DNA from: Chloroflexota bacterium
Lineage (GTDB): Bacteria; Chloroflexota; Anaerolineae; B4-G1; SLSP01
Length of the DNA stretch: 64,000 nucleotides
Assembly: GCA_029555965.1 (NCBI GenBank)
Contig: JAKQHY010000173.1
Location: 1-64,000 of the forward strand
Reading direction: 5' to 3'
Below, in pieces: positions 61,254 through 64,000 of this stretch. A program made the translations under genes and the position numbers. The notes under the pieces were generated by a model. The model was given only the letters and a program-made list of their open reading frames with translations. It was not told where the DNA came from and did not search any database. Within the stretch, counting starts at the first letter, position 1. Every line of letters starts with the position of its first letter.

Positions 61254-64000
61254 TCATTTAAGACACGATATTGGTATGTCTGCAAGCAGCTTAGAAGATG
61301 TTGAGCGCATATCGGTTACACAACGCCACTGCTCATCAACCCATGCCTTGGCATCCGTCGGACGCCCCCAAGTGCCATTACCTCCTAGTCGGGTTTTTCC
61401 AGCCCACCTCCAACCAATCACTCCCAACGGTATGCGTTCGTTCCCTGTATCTGATTGCCACATAAGATATGTTTCAAATTGTTCGGTAACACTGACCTGT
61501 TCAATGTCTAAGGGGTTAGAATGTCCAAATGGATGCACGGGGGCCATGGGCGCATCGGCCATTTCGAGCGTCACTATACCCGGTGAACTTACATAGCGGA
61601 AGTCTTCGTAAGTATATTTGGGACGCTCAGGATCATTGTAGTTGTCATATGAAAGTCCTGTGGGTAGTAAGGGATATGGATCACCGTCCGTAAACCATTG
61701 GTCCAACGTGGTTTTGTAACAGCACCTTCCATTGCTTTCGCGCCATTCCGTTTCAGAGTTTCCTATCTGGACAAACTCGAGGTTCCCTGCTGCATTCTCA
61801 GGTACTAACACAGTAGCCTTGAGGATTATACCTGGAAGTTTTCCATCTTTTCTAGGATGACCAAAATGAAGACTCTGCTGCTCCCAACTGTCCGAGACAT
61901 CAACTTCGCCCAGAGTCGCAGTGAAAGATTGAATCTGCGGCGTGCCTTCTGGCAAATCAGTACATGTTGGAGGTGTAGGCGGTGGCGAGAAATCACAACA
62001 CCCTGCGAGCGATCCCAACGCCAACACTCCCATGCATACCAACATCACCCACGGATGTTCACCTTTGCGCCGTTTTCGTCCCGGCCACACCTGGACTACC
62101 GCCAGCGGCAGCAGCGCCAGCCAGATGCCCAGACTCGGGTCAAAGTAACGCCCACCCTGGTAAAGTAATCCAATGCTCCAATCATACACCCCGCCGCAGA
62201 CCAAGTGACTTACCGGGCCCTCCGGCCCTTCCAACAGCGTCCCATCCGGATCGAACAGCCACGCGCTGACCACCGCCCCGTCTGCATCCACACCCTGACG
62301 CACGTAGCCTTCCGCGTCGGGGAGGTAGTACAGCGGCACATCGTCGCGGAACTCGCCCAGGCAGTCGTGGCCGTAGAGGTAGGCCACGGTTTCCGTCGGG
62401 GTGGTTTCGGCGAGGATGCGGCTTCCGGCGGCGTAGTCGAGGGTGTAGCGGGTGGTTTGGCCGGTCACGGAGACGGCGACGCGCGCGCCAAGTCCATTAT
62501 ACGCAAATTCGGTGGTCAGGGTAAAGACGGTGACGTTGACCAGTTGCCCGGCGCCGTCATATTCAAACGTGCGCACGGGGACGCCTTGCGTGTATTCGGC
62601 CAGCATTTGCCCGCGCGCCGACCAGGTGTAGGTATAGGCGCGCCCGTCGCTCACGGCGCGGTCGGTGAGGCGGTTGGCGGCATCGAAGGTGTAATCGGTG
62701 ACGACTGTGCCGCTCAAGGGGGTGGTGCTGGCCATTGCGCTGCGGTTGCCGGCTGCGTCGTAGTGATAGACAAAGGCTGCGCCGGTGGAGTAATCGGCGG
62801 CGGTCAGGCGATAGAGGGCGTCGTAAGTATAGCTGATCCCGCGTGTGACGCCGCCGCCGGTCTCCGTGATGTGCGTGCGATTGCCGGCGGCGTCCAGCGT
62901 GTAGACATAGTGCGCCAGCACGGTGGTGCCGCGTGCGTGGAGCAGGGCCGTTAGTCTTCCGGCACCATCATAACCGTGTGTGGTGACCACACCGTTGGGC
63001 AGCGTGGTGGTGATCAGACGGCCGGCGGGATCGTAGCCGTAGGTGGTCGTGCCGGTGGCCCAGTCGGTGACGCGGATGAGGCGGTTGTCGGCATCGTAGG
63101 CGTAATATGTAGCTGTGGGTTGTGCGTTGTGGGTTACGGTGAGGGTAGTACGGTTGCCGACCAGATCGTAGGCATATTCGACTGTGCCGGTGAACGGATC
63201 GGTGACGCGGACGAGGCGGCCCAGGTCGTCGTACTCGTAGCTGGTCACGCCGGAGGTGTCCGTCATTGCCGTACGGCGGCCTAACGCATCATAGGCATAT
63301 TCCACGGTGGCGTCGGGATACTGGATTTCAACCAGGCGATTGAGGCCATCGTAGACGTAGTGTGTCACCAGACCATCGGCATCGGTGACGACGGTGCGGC
63401 GACTCAGGGCGTCGTAGGCGGTGAAGGTGCGGTGGCCCAGGGCGTCTTCGACGACGACCGGGCGACCCAGCACGTCGTAGGTGGTGAAGGATTGGGTGTA
63501 GGCGCGCGCGTTGGTGATGACAGTGCGGTTGCCCAATACGTCGTAGGCATAGCGTGTCACAACGTTGGTCGCTTGATCCGCTGATCCGCCGCTCCGCTGA
63601 TTCTCCGTCACCGCGACCAGACGATTGAGCGCGTCATAGCCGTAGGCGGTCACAATGCCGTTGGCGTCAGTGATGGCGGTCTGGTTGCCCAGGGCGTTGT
63701 AAGCATAGTGCGTGGTCTGGCTCAACGGATCAATCACCGCGATCCGCCGCCCCAACGCATCATACCCGTACTCCGTAATCCTGCCGCCTGCGTCCTGCAT
63801 CCTTGCCACGCGCCCGGCGGTATCGTAATACTGCCGCGCTACCACGCCTTCCGGCGTGACGGTTTCCACCTGGCGGTCAAGGGCGTCGTAGACGAAGGTG
63901 GCAGTGTGCCCGCGGGCATCGGTCTGGCCGGTGCGGCGGCCCAGCAAGTCGTAGTGGGTGAGCGTGGTGACGGCGACGCCATCCAGGTAGCGGGTCGTAG
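61254..64000 (-). CDS. RHS-repeat protein with internal lipobox-like segment, 5' end outside window
   Basis: Open to the right edge: the frame before the track's 63947 start continues ('TTRYLDGVAVTTLTHYDLLG' upstream). More than 915 residues. About 620 are YD/RHS repeats ('YDALGRRTAMTDTSGVTSYEYD' type). A core ends in 'YDWSIGLLYQGGRYFDPSLG', then comes a hydrophobic segment WLALLPLAVVQVW. Next is a second basic-hydrophobic unit ending LALGSLAGC, which looks exactly like a lipoprotein signal peptide. The C-terminal 250 residues are an unknown domain rich in W, Y and P ('FETYLMWQSDTGNERIPLGV'). A short repeat-derived insert (NQRSGGSADQ) lies near 63590. It is the most complete member of the RHS array. 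Confidence 0.8.
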   Translation of the reverse strand, partial: TTRYLDGVAVTTLTHYDLLGRRTGQTDARGHTATFVYDALDRQVETVTPEGVVARQYYDTAGRVARMQDAGGRITEYGYDALGRRIAVIDPLSQTTHYAYNALGNQTAITDANGIVTAYGYDALNRLVAVTENQRSGGSADQATNVVTRYAYDVLGNRTVITNARAYTQSFTTYDVLGRPVVVEDALGHRTFTAYDALSRRTVVTDADGLVTHYVYDGLNRLVEIQYPDATVEYAYDALGRRTAMTDTSGVTSYEYDDLGRLVRVTDPFTGTVEYAYDLVGNRTTLTVTHNAQPTATYYAYDADNRLIRVTDWATGTTTYGYDPAGRLITTTLPNGVVTTHGYDGAGRLTALLHARGTTVLAHYVYTLDAAGNRTHITETGGGVTRGISYTYDALYRLTAADYSTGAAFVYHYDAAGNRSAMASTTPLSGTVVTDYTFDAANRLTDRAVSDGRAYTYTWSARGQMLAEYTQGVPVRTFEYDGAGQLVNVTVFTLTTEFAYNGLGARVAVSVTGQTTRYTLDYAAGSRILAETTPTETVAYLYGHDCLGEFRDDVPLYYLPDAEGYVRQGVDADGAVVSAWLFDPDGTLLEGPEGPVSHLVCGGVYDWSIGLLYQGGRYFDPSLGIWLALLPLAVVQVWPGRKRRKGEHPWVMLVCMGVLALGSLAGCCDFSPPPTPPTCTDLPEGTPQIQSFTATLGEVDVSDSWEQQSLHFGHPRKDGKLPGIILKATVLVPENAAGNLEFVQIGNSETEWRESNGRCCYKTTLDQWFTDGDPYPLLPTGLSYDNYNDPERPKYTYEDFRYVSSPGIVTLEMADAPMAPVHPFGHSNPLDIEQVSVTEQFETYLMWQSDTGNERIPLGVIGWRWAGKTRLGGNGTWGRPTDAKAWVDEQWRCVTDMRSTSSKLLADIPISCLK

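Overview
The window looks like a GC-rich bacterial chromosome segment from the phylum Chloroflexota, probably an Anaerolineae/Ardenticatenia-type filamentous lineage. This is inferred from several things: a LysW-type lysine (or arginine) pathway, the gene content, secreted beta-propeller proteins ending in a 'YLP' motif, RHS proteins with a membrane/lipobox segment behind the core, and dense short tandem repeats between genes. No tRNA, rRNA or CRISPR array was seen. Taxonomy was not tested by any search.

Left third (1-28.9 kb), mostly housekeeping. A minus-strand lysW-lysX-lysY-...-lysZ cluster is preceded by a structured leader with an intrinsic terminator. It is interrupted by a GNAT gene and a decayed AbiEii-type toxin pair. 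Next come rlmN, a small membrane gene, purB and a GT39-like membrane glycosyltransferase. A 172-bp MITE-like element precedes two plus-strand secreted/membrane propeller genes. After these come a GNAT, two paralogous zinc-ribbon membrane proteins, RNase D, a beta-CASP MBL protein, a polysaccharide deacetylase, a DUF503 protein, a second GT39-like protein, the dnaG-rpoD pair and a TIGR03960-type radical SAM gene.

Middle (28.9-50 kb). An AT-rich orphan gene encoding a 2TM-NUDIX-like protein splits the radical SAM gene from its usual partner (DUF2344/TIGR03936). Then come a queuosine-precursor transporter gene, era, map and tgt, a Trm112-like protein, a GIY-YIG/DUF123 protein and a large LVIVD-propeller secreted protein. 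An XdhD-like molybdenum hydroxylase follows, whose N-terminal 2Fe-2S domain has lost its cysteines. After it are a PHP phosphoesterase, a DUF2804 protein and a D-Ala-D-Ala ligase-like protein. A copper module (copA, copZ-like chaperone, divergent Rrf2 regulator) and mnmA close the region.

Right end (50-64 kb), accessory. It holds a secreted beta-helix protein, a second copy of the MITE-like element, a DegT-type aminotransferase and a yjbQ gene cut off where a large serine recombinase remnant begins. An IS110-family element, with a non-coding left end that may encode a bridge RNA, follows. The region ends in a minus-strand RHS array: a long RHS gene open at the window edge, a lipoprotein, an orphan RHS tip with a muramidase-like domain, an IS982-type insertion, a second lipoprotein and a third RHS fragment.

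Two themes run through the window. First, hepta- to nonanucleotide tandem repeats, often with an inverted second half, occur in most intergenic gaps. They have also entered reading frames (copA, xdhD, a glycosyltransferase, the era N-terminus and several protein C-termini). Second, the right end has been built by recombination among RHS cores, a serine recombinase and two IS elements. All boundaries and family calls were made by eye from the sequence.
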